Shown here piece by piece: positions 45,280-55,108 of a stretch of 64,000 bases of DNA (within the stretch, counting starts at the first letter, position 1; each line of letters opens with the position of its first letter). The stretch is taken from positions 868,001 through 932,000 of the forward strand of contig CAVRSD010000005.1 in NCBI GenBank assembly GCA_963723765.1. The letters run 5' to 3'. The notes beneath the pieces were generated by a model. That model was not told the origin of the DNA, made no database searches, and was given only the letters and a program-made list of their open reading frames with translations. This DNA comes from DATBAX01 sp963723765 (GTDB taxonomy: Bacteria > Acidobacteriota > Terriglobia > Terriglobales > Acidobacteriaceae). The translations under genes and the position numbers were made by a program.

Positions 45280-45559
45280 GAAACATTCCAGCACCATCAG
45301 CAGCAAAGGTCAGATCACCGTTCCCCAGGAAATCCGCAAGCGATTGGGCCTTTCCGTGGGGGATCGCGTGGAATTTGTGATTGAAGGCGTCCGTACCGTG
45401 ATTCAACCCGCGCGCCATTCCGCGAATCCTTTTGAAAAATATCAAGGCGTGCTAGGGACGTTTCCTGGCGGCGAAGAAGGCATTCAATCCTGGGTGCGTG
45501 AAATGCGTGATGACATACCCCAGAAACGTGTCCCCAGGAAATCCCGTAAATCCAAATGA
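45278..45559 (+). CDS. vapB: AbrB/MazE-like (VapB) antitoxin
   Basis: The 93-residue protein has an N-terminal SpoVT/AbrB swapped-hairpin DNA-binding domain: STISSKGQITVPQEIRKRLG then LSVGDRVEFVIEGVRTVI. The C-terminal tail is basic and flexible (KRVPRKSRKSK), as expected for the part that wraps the toxin. It would bind the operator at its own start and neutralise the PIN-domain toxin. Its stop overlaps the toxin start (ATGA), the classic toxin-antitoxin arrangement. Confidence 0.9.
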   Translation: MKHSSTISSKGQITVPQEIRKRLGLSVGDRVEFVIEGVRTVIQPARHSANPFEKYQGVLGTFPGGEEGIQSWVREMRDDIPQKRVPRKSRKSK

Positions 45560-45981
45560 GGACCGCGCTGGACACAAATATTCTGTCCGCTCTGTGGTCG
45601 AATGAACCCATCGCACCCCGCATCGCCTATCTGCTGCAGGAGGCTTATTCTCACGGTGCCGTGGTGATTTGCGCACCCGTCTATGCTGAACTGCTGGCCC
45701 ATCCTTCGGCTCCGGCAAGTTTCATCGACACATTCATCGCCGAGACGGCCATTTCGATTGATTGGGATTTGGGGGAAGAAGTCTGGCGTCGAGCCGGCAA
45801 CAGCTTCGCTTCCTACGCCCGGCGGCGGCGAATCTCGCAAGGCGGGTCCCCCAGAAGGATGCTGGTGGATTTTCTCGTGGCCGCTCACGCCTTACTTCGC
45901 GCTGATCAGTTCATCACTCTCGATACCAATTGGTATAAGGCCGACTTTCCGAATCTAAAGATGGTGAGTCCTCGCCGGTAG
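45556..45981 (+). CDS. vapC: PIN-domain (VapC-like) toxin
   Basis: The 141-residue protein is a PIN-domain ribonuclease. The four acidic active-site residues fit the family order: Asp6 in ALDTNIL, Glu45 in VYAELL, Asp105 in LVDFLVAAHAL and Asp123 in ITLDTNW. VapC toxins usually cut a specific tRNA or rRNA site. The gene overlaps the antitoxin stop by 4 bases. A GC-rich stretch RRRRISQGG between the helices is slightly longer than usual. It is complete, with no signs of decay. Confidence 0.9.
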   Translation: MRTALDTNILSALWSNEPIAPRIAYLLQEAYSHGAVVICAPVYAELLAHPSAPASFIDTFIAETAISIDWDLGEEVWRRAGNSFASYARRRRISQGGSPRRMLVDFLVAAHALLRADQFITLDTNWYKADFPNLKMVSPRR

Positions 45982-45988
45982 GAAGCCT

Positions 45989-46957
45989 TTACGGAATCAG
46001 CAACAACTTCCCCGTCGTCTTCCTGGCTTCCAGATCGCGATGCGCCTGCGGCGCCTCGGCCAGGGGATAAGTATGAGCAATGCGCAGTTTTAATTTCCCC
46101 GCCGCGATCATGCCAAACACTGCACCCGAACGCGCCAACAATTCAGCCCGCGTGGCGGTGAAGTGCGCCAGGGTCGTCCGCGCCATGTAGAGCGATCCCT
46201 TTTGCGCCAGCGTCTGCGGATCCACTGGCGGTACCGGGCCACTCGATGCCCCATAAAGCACCAGCATGCCGCGCGGACGCAGCACATTCAGGCTTTTCTC
46301 GAAGGTGGCTTTGCCCACTCCGTCGTAAACCACATCCACGCCCTTGCCGCCGGTCAACCGATTGGTCTCGGCTTCAAAATCGGTTTGAGTGTAGAGAATC
46401 ACATCATCGGCGCCAGCCTCGCGCGCCAGTTTGGCTTTCTCTTCCGTCGAAACGGTGGCAATCACCCGCGCTCCCAAATGATGCGCCATCTGCACCAGCA
46501 GCAGTCCTACGCCGCCGGCAGCCGCATGCACCAGCGCCGTCTCCCCGGACTTCAGGGGATAAGTGTCATAGCACAAATAGTGCGCGGTCATGCCTTGCAG
46601 CATGGCGGCGGCCGCGTCGCGGTCGCTCACTCCACCAGGGACCGGTACCAGCGCGTCGGCAGGCGCGGCAACGTATTCCGCATACGAACCCAGAACTCCG
46701 CTCCACGCCACACGGTCGCCAACCTTCAGCGATTTCACATCCTCGCCCACCGCCGTGACTACGCCCGCGCCCTCCTGCCCGGCCACGAAGGGCAGCGGCG
46801 CTTTATACGCGCCAGAGCGCAAATTGACGTCGATAAAGTTCACGCCGGAAGCCGCAATCTTCACTACCGCGCCGTTGGTCTTGGGTTGAGGAATTGGCAG
46901 ATCAATCAGTTCCAATGCTTCGGGACCACCGGTTTGTTTTACCTGTATGGCTTTCAT
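45989..46957 (-). CDS. qor: NADPH:quinone reductase, zinc-independent MDR family
   Basis: The 322-residue protein is a medium-chain dehydrogenase of the QOR type. It has GASGVNFIDVNLRSG near residue 31, VAGQEGAGVVTAVGEDV, and the nucleotide motif HAAAGGVGLLLVQMA near residue 145. The zinc-binding Cys/His sets of alcohol dehydrogenases are absent. It reduces quinones or enones with NADPH in the cytosol. The ATG is the only plausible start. It is convergent with the toxin gene and appears to be alone. Confidence 0.92.
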   Translation of the reverse strand: MKAIQVKQTGGPEALELIDLPIPQPKTNGAVVKIAASGVNFIDVNLRSGAYKAPLPFVAGQEGAGVVTAVGEDVKSLKVGDRVAWSGVLGSYAEYVAAPADALVPVPGGVSDRDAAAAMLQGMTAHYLCYDTYPLKSGETALVHAAAGGVGLLLVQMAHHLGARVIATVSTEEKAKLAREAGADDVILYTQTDFEAETNRLTGGKGVDVVYDGVGKATFEKSLNVLRPRGMLVLYGASSGPVPPVDPQTLAQKGSLYMARTTLAHFTATRAELLARSGAVFGMIAAGKLKLRIAHTYPLAEAPQAHRDLEARKTTGKLLLIP

Positions 46958-47048
46958 CTCGTCTCGGATTCTACTTTAGTTGGAAGGGATTTAGCAGCCC
47001 GCCTACATCGGGTTGGCAACGACTTCTTTTCTTCTCATGACGCACGGT

Positions 47049-49823
47049 TCATCGTTCCAGTATTTCTTTGTACGCGTTCAGGGCAACTTTCTTGGGCTGG
47101 CTGGGAAGTAGCATGTCGATGTCGTGAGTAGTGTTGCCGGCGATTCGAACTTGACCAAGACGCACCATGCCCGTGCCAAAATCGGCAAATACAGGAACCA
47201 GCATGGCAAAATGATCGTCAACCTCGCTCTGGATAATGGTCATGTGCAACTTCACTTTTCCGCCATCCGCGGGAGTGAGTTGATACTCGAACTTGTATCG
47301 CGGCACCTGTGTCCCATACACCCACTCGTTGAAAAACCAGTCCAGCCGGCCATTCCCCTGAAAATCCATCGATTTGGTGATGTGTTTTTCCGCAACGGCT
47401 CTGAACGACTCGGTGGATGCTGCCCGGTCGCGGTGACTGTCCACAAAGTCGTGCATCATGGCAATGAATGCCTTGTCCTCGTCCTGGTTGTCGTACATCA
47501 TGGAACGCAACATTTCCAGGACGTACGCACCCTTGGGATAAGTCACATTCTGATACGCATTTTCGGTCCGCGGAGAAATCAAACGTAGCCCCATCCATAA
47601 CGGACCGGCGTCGTTGGGAGCGATGCCAAAAGTATTCTTCTCCAAAATGCGCTGGCGCAGGTGTTCCCAAAATTCCACATAGTCTTTCCGCCAGTTTTTC
47701 CCCATAGCCTGCTGCAGAAACAACCCGGCGGAGAATTCTGCAAATCCTTCGGAGAGCCACTGATCGTGATAGGAAGCCCAGCCCACGGCATGGCCCCACC
47801 ACTGGTGGGAAACTTCGTGAGGTGTCACTTCCTGCACAAAACCAGTGAACTTGTTATCAATGTGACCGAACAGCATCCATCTTTGCGTCGAATCCATGTA
47901 CGCAGAAATAGGCAGGTAAACCAGGTTTGGCCAGGATTGCCCGAAGGCGAAATTTGGCTGTTCCGTGATGTAAATGTCACTGTATGGAATCTTCCCGAAG
48001 TAAAAGCTGCACAGTTGCAACTGAGCTCGCGTCTCCTCCAACGCATATTTCGTCATGGCCCCTGGAGCCATGGATTCCAGCGCACGATATCGACGCAGAT
48101 TGTCGGGCAACTCAGTCAAATAATAGCCGGAAATCTTATAGCCGGTTATGTCATCGGACAACTCGATCTTCTTATAGTCGCCGTAGTTGAAACCTGCAAC
48201 CGCGACTGGAACCGGCGTGATCCAATGAGTGACGGCGAAGTCTTGTTCCATCGACTCCCCCTGCAATTTGCCGACGCTAACAACCTTGTATTTATGCGGC
48301 ACCTTATAGGTAAGGTCATAGAGCGTTCGTTCGCCAAATCCATTGAGGTTGGGATACCAGGAGCTTCGGGCACTGACGTAGAAACTTCCTTCGCCGGCTT
48401 GTGCAAGAACCTTGTCGCCCGTGTATTCGACCGTGATCGAACTTTCTTTGCCAGCCGGCTGCGCTTTCGGCAGAATGGCGTAAAACGAGCCATCCTCTTT
48501 TCGGCTCTCCTGAATGAAGTAGAGATCTTGCGCTTGGTCGTCCGTGACCCGCGTAACTCTTAAATTCGGCAATAGTCCAAACTTCAGGACTCTCTCTCCG
48601 GCAACTAAGGGTCTGAAGGTGATGGTAGCGGCACTGAACAAATGCTCGTTCTTGGAAATTACAGTTTCAATCTTGTAGCGTACCGTGGAAAACAGGCGGC
48701 GGTCCTCTTGCGAACTTGCGGTGTGGTTCGAGTACTCGGATTTCAGGTGCGCCAAATACCAAACACCATCGTCCAATCCTTCGGGATTGTTGTTAATGAG
48801 AGCGACTTCCTCGGGTGAATCGAGCTGGGGCAGCGCGCCCACTCGGTTCCTGACAAAAAATCGCAGATCCTTGTGTGCGCTGCCGCGTAGATATGCATTA
48901 AAGAATGGTGGATGCGATGGGTTGTAGATGGCAGCCAGAAGATCGGCATCTACATTGTCCATGGTTTCGCCTTGTAACAAATACTGGGTAAAGCTCAGAG
49001 CCACCTCCCGGCGCTGTCGCGTCTTTTCTTTCCAGTGGTTGAAGACCGTTCCCGCTTCGTCCGGGGTACCGATTCGATCCCCTAAGGCTGGGAGAAAATT
49101 TGCCTGAGCTTCCCTGGTGAATCGGAAAACTACTTCCGTAAAGTCTTCATTGGCCTCGTCGGATCCAGTGCGGCGGTTGAGTTCATGCACGTCGAGGGGA
49201 AGCACAGGTTTGAGATTGAAATGTCCCTCTCCAATAAAGATCGCCCCGGTCACAACTCCGCTTACCGGACTTAAAAACGTGATGGATCCTTTCTGAAACT
49301 GGAAGGTCGCGGTATCCCAAACCAGGCTGAAATTATTGATCCGAAACGTTTCGCCAAGCCCAACGTCGCGGAGTTGCCGATACACCAGGTCGGAGTTGTA
49401 AAACTCCAGATTCTTCCCTGGAACGGAGACGCTTACTTCCGGCTTGGCAATGGCGAGTGTAAGCTCCAGTTGAATAGCTCCCGGCAAATTCACAGTCTTT
49501 ATCAAAGGTTCGAACCCATCCTGGGTCACCCGCACCGAATAAGTCCCAGGTTTCAAATCAGGGGATTCAAATTTGCCGAGCCCATCCGAGGAAATCACTA
49601 CTGGCTGCGTGATCTCTCCTCCGGTGATCTCGATTCGCGCGCCCGCGATGACGGCTCCCGACGGATCCTTGACGGTTCCGGAAATCGTTTCTGAACACAG
49701 CCAGGTTGGCCCTATCAACCAAAGCAGAAATAACATTGCCTTCAGAAAGAAAGGAAGGCCCCATTGACGTGGCTCTTCACCAGGCATCTGAAACCTGCGC
49801 GCGATTCCGCGAATGAGTCCCAT
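47049..49823 (-). CDS. M1-family metallopeptidase with N-terminal regulatory domain
   Basis: The 924-residue protein has a signal or membrane segment (about 25-43), then a carboxypeptidase-regulatory-like beta domain (SGTVKDPSGAVIAGARIEIT, about 46-125). A long linker and an M1 aminopeptidase domain follow. The zinc site is HEVSHQWWG at about residue 668, with the third ligand Glu in LSEGFAEFSAG 19-22 residues later. The tail is a beta domain with QPKKVALN. M1 enzymes trim N-terminal residues from peptides. The ATG at 49823 is used; a Met 12 codons later is equally possible. A TATAAC lies about 13 bases before the ATG. The regulatory domain is the same type as in the TonB receptor. Confidence 0.88.
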   Translation of the reverse strand: MGLIRGIARRFQMPGEEPRQWGLPFFLKAMLFLLWLIGPTWLCSETISGTVKDPSGAVIAGARIEITGGEITQPVVISSDGLGKFESPDLKPGTYSVRVTQDGFEPLIKTVNLPGAIQLELTLAIAKPEVSVSVPGKNLEFYNSDLVYRQLRDVGLGETFRINNFSLVWDTATFQFQKGSITFLSPVSGVVTGAIFIGEGHFNLKPVLPLDVHELNRRTGSDEANEDFTEVVFRFTREAQANFLPALGDRIGTPDEAGTVFNHWKEKTRQRREVALSFTQYLLQGETMDNVDADLLAAIYNPSHPPFFNAYLRGSAHKDLRFFVRNRVGALPQLDSPEEVALINNNPEGLDDGVWYLAHLKSEYSNHTASSQEDRRLFSTVRYKIETVISKNEHLFSAATITFRPLVAGERVLKFGLLPNLRVTRVTDDQAQDLYFIQESRKEDGSFYAILPKAQPAGKESSITVEYTGDKVLAQAGEGSFYVSARSSWYPNLNGFGERTLYDLTYKVPHKYKVVSVGKLQGESMEQDFAVTHWITPVPVAVAGFNYGDYKKIELSDDITGYKISGYYLTELPDNLRRYRALESMAPGAMTKYALEETRAQLQLCSFYFGKIPYSDIYITEQPNFAFGQSWPNLVYLPISAYMDSTQRWMLFGHIDNKFTGFVQEVTPHEVSHQWWGHAVGWASYHDQWLSEGFAEFSAGLFLQQAMGKNWRKDYVEFWEHLRQRILEKNTFGIAPNDAGPLWMGLRLISPRTENAYQNVTYPKGAYVLEMLRSMMYDNQDEDKAFIAMMHDFVDSHRDRAASTESFRAVAEKHITKSMDFQGNGRLDWFFNEWVYGTQVPRYKFEYQLTPADGGKVKLHMTIIQSEVDDHFAMLVPVFADFGTGMVRLGQVRIAGNTTHDIDMLLPSQPKKVALNAYKEILER

Positions 49824-50030
49824 TCAGGATTGAGGTTATACATCAATGCCGCTATGAGCGCCATGCATAGTGTTTCGTTAAAACGGCCGTCCTGAGTGCA
49901 CACTTTCCACTGCTCGCCATGGGTCTCCTGGCGTCTTCCAAATGCACGTGCCAATTACCTGTAGCCAAGCGCCCAACCCCGCAGTTTTCATTGACTTGCC
50001 GTCGCATCCCGCCTACCATGACCCGATTCC

Positions 50031-50813
50031 ATGATCGGCCAAATCATCTCGCATTACCGCATCGTCGAGAAACTCGGCGGTGGCGGTATGGGTGTTGTAT
50101 ACAAAGCTGAAGACATCAAGCTCCACCGTTTTGTGGCCCTGAAGTTTCTGCCCGACGATGTCGCACGCGATCCTCAGTCTCTGGCCCGTTTCCAGCGCGA
50201 AGCTCAAGCCGCGTCCGCGCTGAATCACCCCAATATCTGCACCATCTATGAAATCGGCGAGGAGGCTGGCCAGCCTTTCATCGCCATGGAATTTCTGGAC
50301 GGGATGACACTGAAGCATCGCATTGGCGGCCGCCCGCTCGAGATCGAAACCGTCTTGTTCCTCGCCATTGAAATTGCCGATGCCCTGGATGCCGCCCATA
50401 GCGAGGGTATCGTTCACCGCGACATCAAGCCGGCCAACATTTTCGTCACCAAACGCGGACACGCCAAGATTCTCGATTTCGGGCTGGCCAAACTGACCCC
50501 GGCCGTCGGGAAAGCCGACGCCGCCGCAGTCGACGTCACCGCAGGCGTCAGCCTGGAATACCTCACCAGTCCGGGCACAGCCATCGGAACCGTAGCGTAC
50601 ATGTCGCCGGAACAGGCCAAGGGCAAAGAACTCGATGTCCGCAGCGACTTGTTTTCCTTCGGCGCCGTGTCTGTACGAAATGGTGACTGGCACCGTCCCA
50701 TTCCGCGGCGACACCTCGGCCGTTATTTTCGACGCCATCCTCAATCGCACCCCGGTGCAGGCCAATTCGTCTCAATCCCGATGTGCCGCCCGCCTGGAAG
50801 AGATCATCAATAA
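50031..50813 (+). CDS. Ser/Thr protein kinase catalytic domain, frameshifted downstream
   Basis: The frame encodes an intact PknB-type kinase core: glycine loop LGGGGMGVVYK at 15-25, Lys38 in VALKFL, the catalytic loop GIVHRDIKPANI near 130, DFGLAK near 149, and MSPEQAKGKE near 195. After RSDLFSFGAV, one extra T at 50670 shifts the frame and the rest to 50813 is out of register. The kinase continues in the next frame (LYEMVTGTVPF). In the intact form this is the cytosolic head of a one-pass membrane sensor kinase whose PD40 propeller is encoded at 51083-52852. Such kinases are expanded in Acidobacteriota. Confidence 0.87.
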   Translation: MIGQIISHYRIVEKLGGGGMGVVYKAEDIKLHRFVALKFLPDDVARDPQSLARFQREAQAASALNHPNICTIYEIGEEAGQPFIAMEFLDGMTLKHRIGGRPLEIETVLFLAIEIADALDAAHSEGIVHRDIKPANIFVTKRGHAKILDFGLAKLTPAVGKADAAAVDVTAGVSLEYLTSPGTAIGTVAYMSPEQAKGKELDVRSDLFSFGAVSVRNGDWHRPIPRRHLGRYFRRHPQSHPGAGQFVSIPMCRPPGRDHQ

Positions 50814-51078
50814 GGCGCTGGAGAAAGACCGCGACCTCCGCTACCAACACGCTTCGGAGATTCGCGGCGACTTAAAACGATTGCAGCGGGATAGTGGCTC
50901 CGGTCACCGGACTGCGGTCCAAACGCCGGAAACTGTCGAAAGTTCAGCCCAGCAGAGTGCTGCATCGTGGCCGACACCCCAGGCCGCAACCAACCAGGCC
51001 GCGGTTCAATCCTCCTCTTCTCGGCCCACGGCCAGCAGTTCGAGTTTGAGATGCGGTTGCGCGGGAACACAAATTTAG
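50671..51078 (+). CDS. C-lobe and linker of the same kinase, in a shifted frame
   Basis: From LYEMVTGTVPF the frame carries the kinase C-lobe, with RLEEIINKALEKDRDLRYQ and ASEIRGDLKRLQRD, then a Ser/Ala/Pro-rich linker ending at 51078. Between 50764 and 50788 it reads NSSQSRCAA, whereas another frame over the same bases reads IRLNPDVP, the conserved kinase sequence expected there. Two compensating one-base errors are inferred. Near 51045-51055 the frame shifts once more, to AVAREHKFSL before the membrane helix. This is a piece of one gene, not a gene by itself. Confidence 0.65.
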   Translation: MYEMVTGTVPFRGDTSAVIFDAILNRTPVQANSSQSRCAARLEEIINKALEKDRDLRYQHASEIRGDLKRLQRDSGSGHRTAVQTPETVESSAQQSAASWPTPQAATNQAAVQSSSSRPTASSSSLRCGCAGTQI

Positions 51079-51082
51079 CCTT

Positions 51083-52852
51083 GTGGCTTTCGTCGTAGTG
51101 GCCTTGGTTCTCCTTGCCGCCGGCGGCTTTGGCATTTACTCACTACTCAGCCGTAACGGGCCAACGCCGTTCCAGAATTTCACCATCACCCAGATTACGA
51201 GTACGGGCAAAGCGGAACAGGCTGCGATTTCGCCGGATGGCAAGTATGTTTTGAACGTGCAGAACGACAATGGCTTGCAGAGCCTATGGCTCCGCAATAT
51301 ACCGACCGGCAGCGATACTCAGATTCTTGCTCCGGCGGCGGCGGTGTACAAATCCCTGCTCTTTTCGCCGGACGGGAATTACGTTTATTTTCGAAAATCC
51401 GGCATCGGCACCCAGAGCGAGTGGGACCTTTATCGCACTCCAGTGCTGGGCGGCACGCCACAGGTCGTTGTTCGCGACATCGATACCAATATTACCTTCT
51501 CACCCGACGGCCATCGCATCGCTTACGCTCGCGCCAATGATCCGGACGTCGGCAAATTTCGTTTGCTGATGGCCAATGCGGACGGCAGCGAAGAAACCAT
51601 TTTGCTGATCGATGCCGATACGTCGGACACTCTTCCCCGCAGCATGACCTGGTCGCCGGACGGGAAGAAGATTGCTTACAACGTTTACACTCTGGGCGAT
51701 TCCCTGGGCACCATTAAAACGTTCGATGTTGCCGACAAGCATATTGAGGCTTTAGCGGCTTTCCAGAACGAACTGGCGTTCGATGTCGTATGGCTGCCCA
51801 GTGGTCAGTGGCTGCTTGCCCGGTATACCCAAAAAGGGCCGAACTATGTGCGCTCGCAAATCGGCCTGGTGTCTCACGCGGGCGGACCAATGCAGCCCAT
51901 CACCAGGGATACGAATGAGTATGAGACGCTGACCTTGTCAGGCGACGGTAAGACTGCTGCCACGGTACAGGTAAGGACGACCACCAATCTTAGTTTGCTT
52001 CCGGGCGCCGGAGCCCAGGCAAGTACCCCGGTTCAGCCCATAGCGCTAGCCCAGGAGGTACAGTCCATCGCCTGGACAGCCGACGGCAAGCTGCTGGTTT
52101 CCGACGGACAAAGTGTGCGGCCGATGACGCTCGCCGGCGAGCAGCTATCGACCATCCTCAGCGATCCGAACTCCTGGATCACGGACCTGGCGCGCTGCGG
52201 CGATCGCTACATCGTGCTCTCGTGGGCCTTCCACGGAGGTACAAACCAGATTCATATCTGGCGAACCAATGCCGATGGCTCCAACCCGACCCAACTCACC
52301 AAAGGACTTTTTGACCGTTATCCGGAATGTTCGCCGGATGGGAAATGGGTCTACTATTACGACGCCAGAGGCCCGCACTATTCCGCAAGAGTGCCCCTTG
52401 AAGGTGGACCATCAGAGCCTGTGCCTGCAAGCGACGTTCGTGGAATGTACGGGATGGCGGGCAAAACCGTTTCGCCGGATGGAAAGCTGCTGGTTTTCGG
52501 CCCCGACATAAACACCCCCCAAAACGAAGCCGTAACTAAGTTGGCATTGGTGAACCTGGGTTCGACTTCGCAGTCCACTCCCATCTTGCTTCAGCCGGAT
52601 CCTCGCATGACCACAGCAGGCTTCACCAACTCTATGGCTTTCACTCCCGACGGAAAGGCCGTGGCCTACATCATTCGCGATAAGGGTGTTGATAACATTT
52701 TTGTGCAATCGCTCGACGGTTCTCCTGGGCACCAGATCACAAACTTCACTTCGGACCGAATCGGCGAATTTCGTTGGTCGCCCGACGGGAAAACCTTGGC
52801 CGTCGCCCGGGCTAAGTCGACTTCCGATGTGGTCCTGCTACGAGAAAAGTAG
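51083..52852 (+). CDS. Membrane helix and PD40 beta-propeller of the sensor kinase
   Basis: This 589-residue frame begins with the membrane helix VVVALVLLAAGGFGIYSLL and continues as a six- to eight-bladed WD40-like propeller. Repeats include ISPDGKYVLN, FSPDGNYVYF, FSPDGHRIAY, WSPDGKKIAY, CSPDGKWVYY, VSPDGKLLVF, FTPDGKAVAY and WSPDGKTLAV, ending VLLREK. Upstream codons in this frame spell AVAREHKFSL, the usual junction with the kinase, so the true start is the kinase ATG at 50031. The GTG at 51083 is only the first possible start here. The propeller faces the periplasm and probably senses a ligand. Confidence 0.87.
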   Translation: MAFVVVALVLLAAGGFGIYSLLSRNGPTPFQNFTITQITSTGKAEQAAISPDGKYVLNVQNDNGLQSLWLRNIPTGSDTQILAPAAAVYKSLLFSPDGNYVYFRKSGIGTQSEWDLYRTPVLGGTPQVVVRDIDTNITFSPDGHRIAYARANDPDVGKFRLLMANADGSEETILLIDADTSDTLPRSMTWSPDGKKIAYNVYTLGDSLGTIKTFDVADKHIEALAAFQNELAFDVVWLPSGQWLLARYTQKGPNYVRSQIGLVSHAGGPMQPITRDTNEYETLTLSGDGKTAATVQVRTTTNLSLLPGAGAQASTPVQPIALAQEVQSIAWTADGKLLVSDGQSVRPMTLAGEQLSTILSDPNSWITDLARCGDRYIVLSWAFHGGTNQIHIWRTNADGSNPTQLTKGLFDRYPECSPDGKWVYYYDARGPHYSARVPLEGGPSEPVPASDVRGMYGMAGKTVSPDGKLLVFGPDINTPQNEAVTKLALVNLGSTSQSTPILLQPDPRMTTAGFTNSMAFTPDGKAVAYIIRDKGVDNIFVQSLDGSPGHQITNFTSDRIGEFRWSPDGKTLAVARAKSTSDVVLLREK

Positions 52853-53094
52853 CCGATTGGCTGAGCGCGAAAGCGGCCAGCCTGGACCATACCAACGATC
52901 GGCTTTACAAATCTCCTGTTGCCTCCCAAACCGCCCCGGGAGTAATATCCCGGCCTGTTCCTAAAGTAACTTCAGCAAACCCGTTTGACAGTTGACCCGT
53001 CAAAACACGGGATAGTAGCATTTAGCTTCTGTCGCACAGAGAGCCTAGGGACGGCTGGCGGTAAGTGATAGAGAACGCGATAAGTTAGAGAATA

Positions 53095-55002
53095 ATGAGA
53101 ATGAAAAAACTCTATCTGCTGATCGCGGGGACAGTCGCCTTGGTTCTGGCGAGCACTGCTTGCCAGACTGCCCAGCGGCCCGCCGCACTTTTACCGGCAG
53201 GACACGCCAGCGCACCGGCTCTCATTGCAGCCGCTGCACCCCAGCCGCAACCAGCTCCCGAAGCCAAACCTACAGCGCCTCCAGCCCCAGCAGTACCAAA
53301 GCCTGATCCCGCCGCTGAACTCATCGCGCAGGTTGAGAAGGAATATCAGGCCGGGCAGGAAAACTACAAAGCCGGACATACGGAAGCAGCCCAGGCGAAT
53401 TTCGATCACGCTTTCGATCTGCTGTTGAAGAGCCCACTCGACATCCGCAGCAACCCGCTGTTGCAGCAGGAGTTCGACCACCTGGTAGCCGGCATGGACG
53501 AATTGGAACATGCCTCTCCCGCATCCGCCGACAGCGCTACCGAGCAGAAAGCCGAACCGGCGCCGATCGACGAAACCAACGAGATCACTGTCCCAGTCGA
53601 TCCCAATATCAAAGCCAAAGCCGCCGCCGAAGTTAAAGCCACGCCATCTGATTTACCTCTGATGTTGACCGATCCGGTCGCCAGCTATATCACCTACTTT
53701 TCCACCCGCGGACGTGGCACGCTCGAACACGCGCTGGCCCGGAGCGGCCGCTATCAGGAAATGATTCAGCGAGTGTTGAAAGAAGAAGGCGTTCCCCAGG
53801 ACCTGATCTTCCTGGCGCAGGCCGAGTCCGGATTCCATCCTCTGGCGGTTTCCCGCGCCGGAGCTCGCGGCATCTGGCAATTTATGGGCAGCCGCGCCAA
53901 AGGTTATGGCCTGGAGCACGACCGCTGGATGGATGAGCGCCAGGATCCTGAGAAATCCACTCGCGCCGCCGCTCGCCATCTGAAAGACCTCTACGGCCAA
54001 TTTGGAGACTGGTACCTGGCCATGGCAGCCTACAACTCCGGCCCCGGGACGGTGCAAAGTGCGGTGAAACGCACGGGCTATGCCGACTTCTGGGAACTTT
54101 ACCGCCGCAACGTTCTGCCCAAGGAAACTCGTAACTACGTTCCCATCATCGTCGCTATGACGATCATGAACAAGAACGCGGCTCAGTACGGGCTCGACAA
54201 AGTAGAGCTGGAAAAGCCGGTTCCCTATGAGACGCTCCAGATCAACTATGCCGTGGATTTACGCCTGGTCGCCGAGTGTATTGACGCTTCCCCGGCGGAC
54301 TTACTGGACCTGAACCCTGGCCTGTTGCGTTTCTCCACCCCGGTGGGCCATTCCTTCGACCTGCATTTGCCGGTCGGCACCATTGACACTTACCGGACTA
54401 CCATTGCCGCCATCCCGCCCGATATGCGGGTCTGGTGGCGTTATCACAATGTGGTTCCGGGAGATACGCTGCTCATCGTGGCGCGCGCCAACCACACCAC
54501 GGCGCGGGCCATCGCTGAAGCTAATCGCCTGGATTTGAAAGAAGAACTCACGCCAGACAGCAAGCTCATCATTCCCGTAGCTCCGGGCAAGCACGCTGCT
54601 TCCGAAGACGTTCAGACCTATGCGCGAAGCATCACCCACTACAAAGTCCGCAAAGGAGACACAGTCCAGTCGGTCGCCGACAACTTTGGTGTCTCCGTGA
54701 AGATGGTCCAGCGCTGGAACCATCTGAAGGGAAATAGTTTGAGCGGACACCGCGTGTTGTACGTGCATCTCCCGGTGACCCCGAACGCGCGCGAAATTCA
54801 GCACGCCGCAGTTTCCTCTAAGTCCAAAGCCAGCAATACCTTACATGCCTCCAGCCAAAAGACCCCAGTTCGCCATACGGTCAAGCCCGGAGAAACGCTT
54901 TACTCCATCGCCAGTGCTTATAACACCACGGTCGCCTCCCTGAAGCAGGCAAACGCGAACGTGGCCACGCTTCGCCCGGGCATGATTTTGCTCATTCGCT
55001 GA
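53095..55002 (+). CDS. mltD: MltD-like lytic transglycosylase lipoprotein with LysM domains
   Basis: The 635-residue protein has a lipoprotein signal (LASTAC, Cys23), a Pro/Ala-rich linker and a helical region. The SLT catalytic domain has LAQAESGFHPLAVS with the catalytic Glu at about 243, RGIWQFMG, and MAAYNSGPG. Three LysM-type modules follow: VVPGDTLLIVARANHT, KVRKGDTVQSVADNFG and TVKPGETLYSIASAYN. It cuts peptidoglycan glycan strands to 1,6-anhydro products while held to the wall by LysM. The ATG at 53095 is two codons before a second Met. The preceding 240 bases carry a TTGACA at 52985 but no clear -10 box. Confidence 0.92.
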   Translation: MRMKKLYLLIAGTVALVLASTACQTAQRPAALLPAGHASAPALIAAAAPQPQPAPEAKPTAPPAPAVPKPDPAAELIAQVEKEYQAGQENYKAGHTEAAQANFDHAFDLLLKSPLDIRSNPLLQQEFDHLVAGMDELEHASPASADSATEQKAEPAPIDETNEITVPVDPNIKAKAAAEVKATPSDLPLMLTDPVASYITYFSTRGRGTLEHALARSGRYQEMIQRVLKEEGVPQDLIFLAQAESGFHPLAVSRAGARGIWQFMGSRAKGYGLEHDRWMDERQDPEKSTRAAARHLKDLYGQFGDWYLAMAAYNSGPGTVQSAVKRTGYADFWELYRRNVLPKETRNYVPIIVAMTIMNKNAAQYGLDKVELEKPVPYETLQINYAVDLRLVAECIDASPADLLDLNPGLLRFSTPVGHSFDLHLPVGTIDTYRTTIAAIPPDMRVWWRYHNVVPGDTLLIVARANHTTARAIAEANRLDLKEELTPDSKLIIPVAPGKHAASEDVQTYARSITHYKVRKGDTVQSVADNFGVSVKMVQRWNHLKGNSLSGHRVLYVHLPVTPNAREIQHAAVSSKSKASNTLHASSQKTPVRHTVKPGETLYSIASAYNTTVASLKQANANVATLRPGMILLIR

Positions 55003-55108
55003 TACTTCCACTTCTTCACTAGGCACTTCACAGGAGGCGGTGTAATATGCCAAAACAACGTGAGCGATGTGGTCCCGTTGCCCAGCTTTCGCATCAAAGT
55101 TGCTGTGC

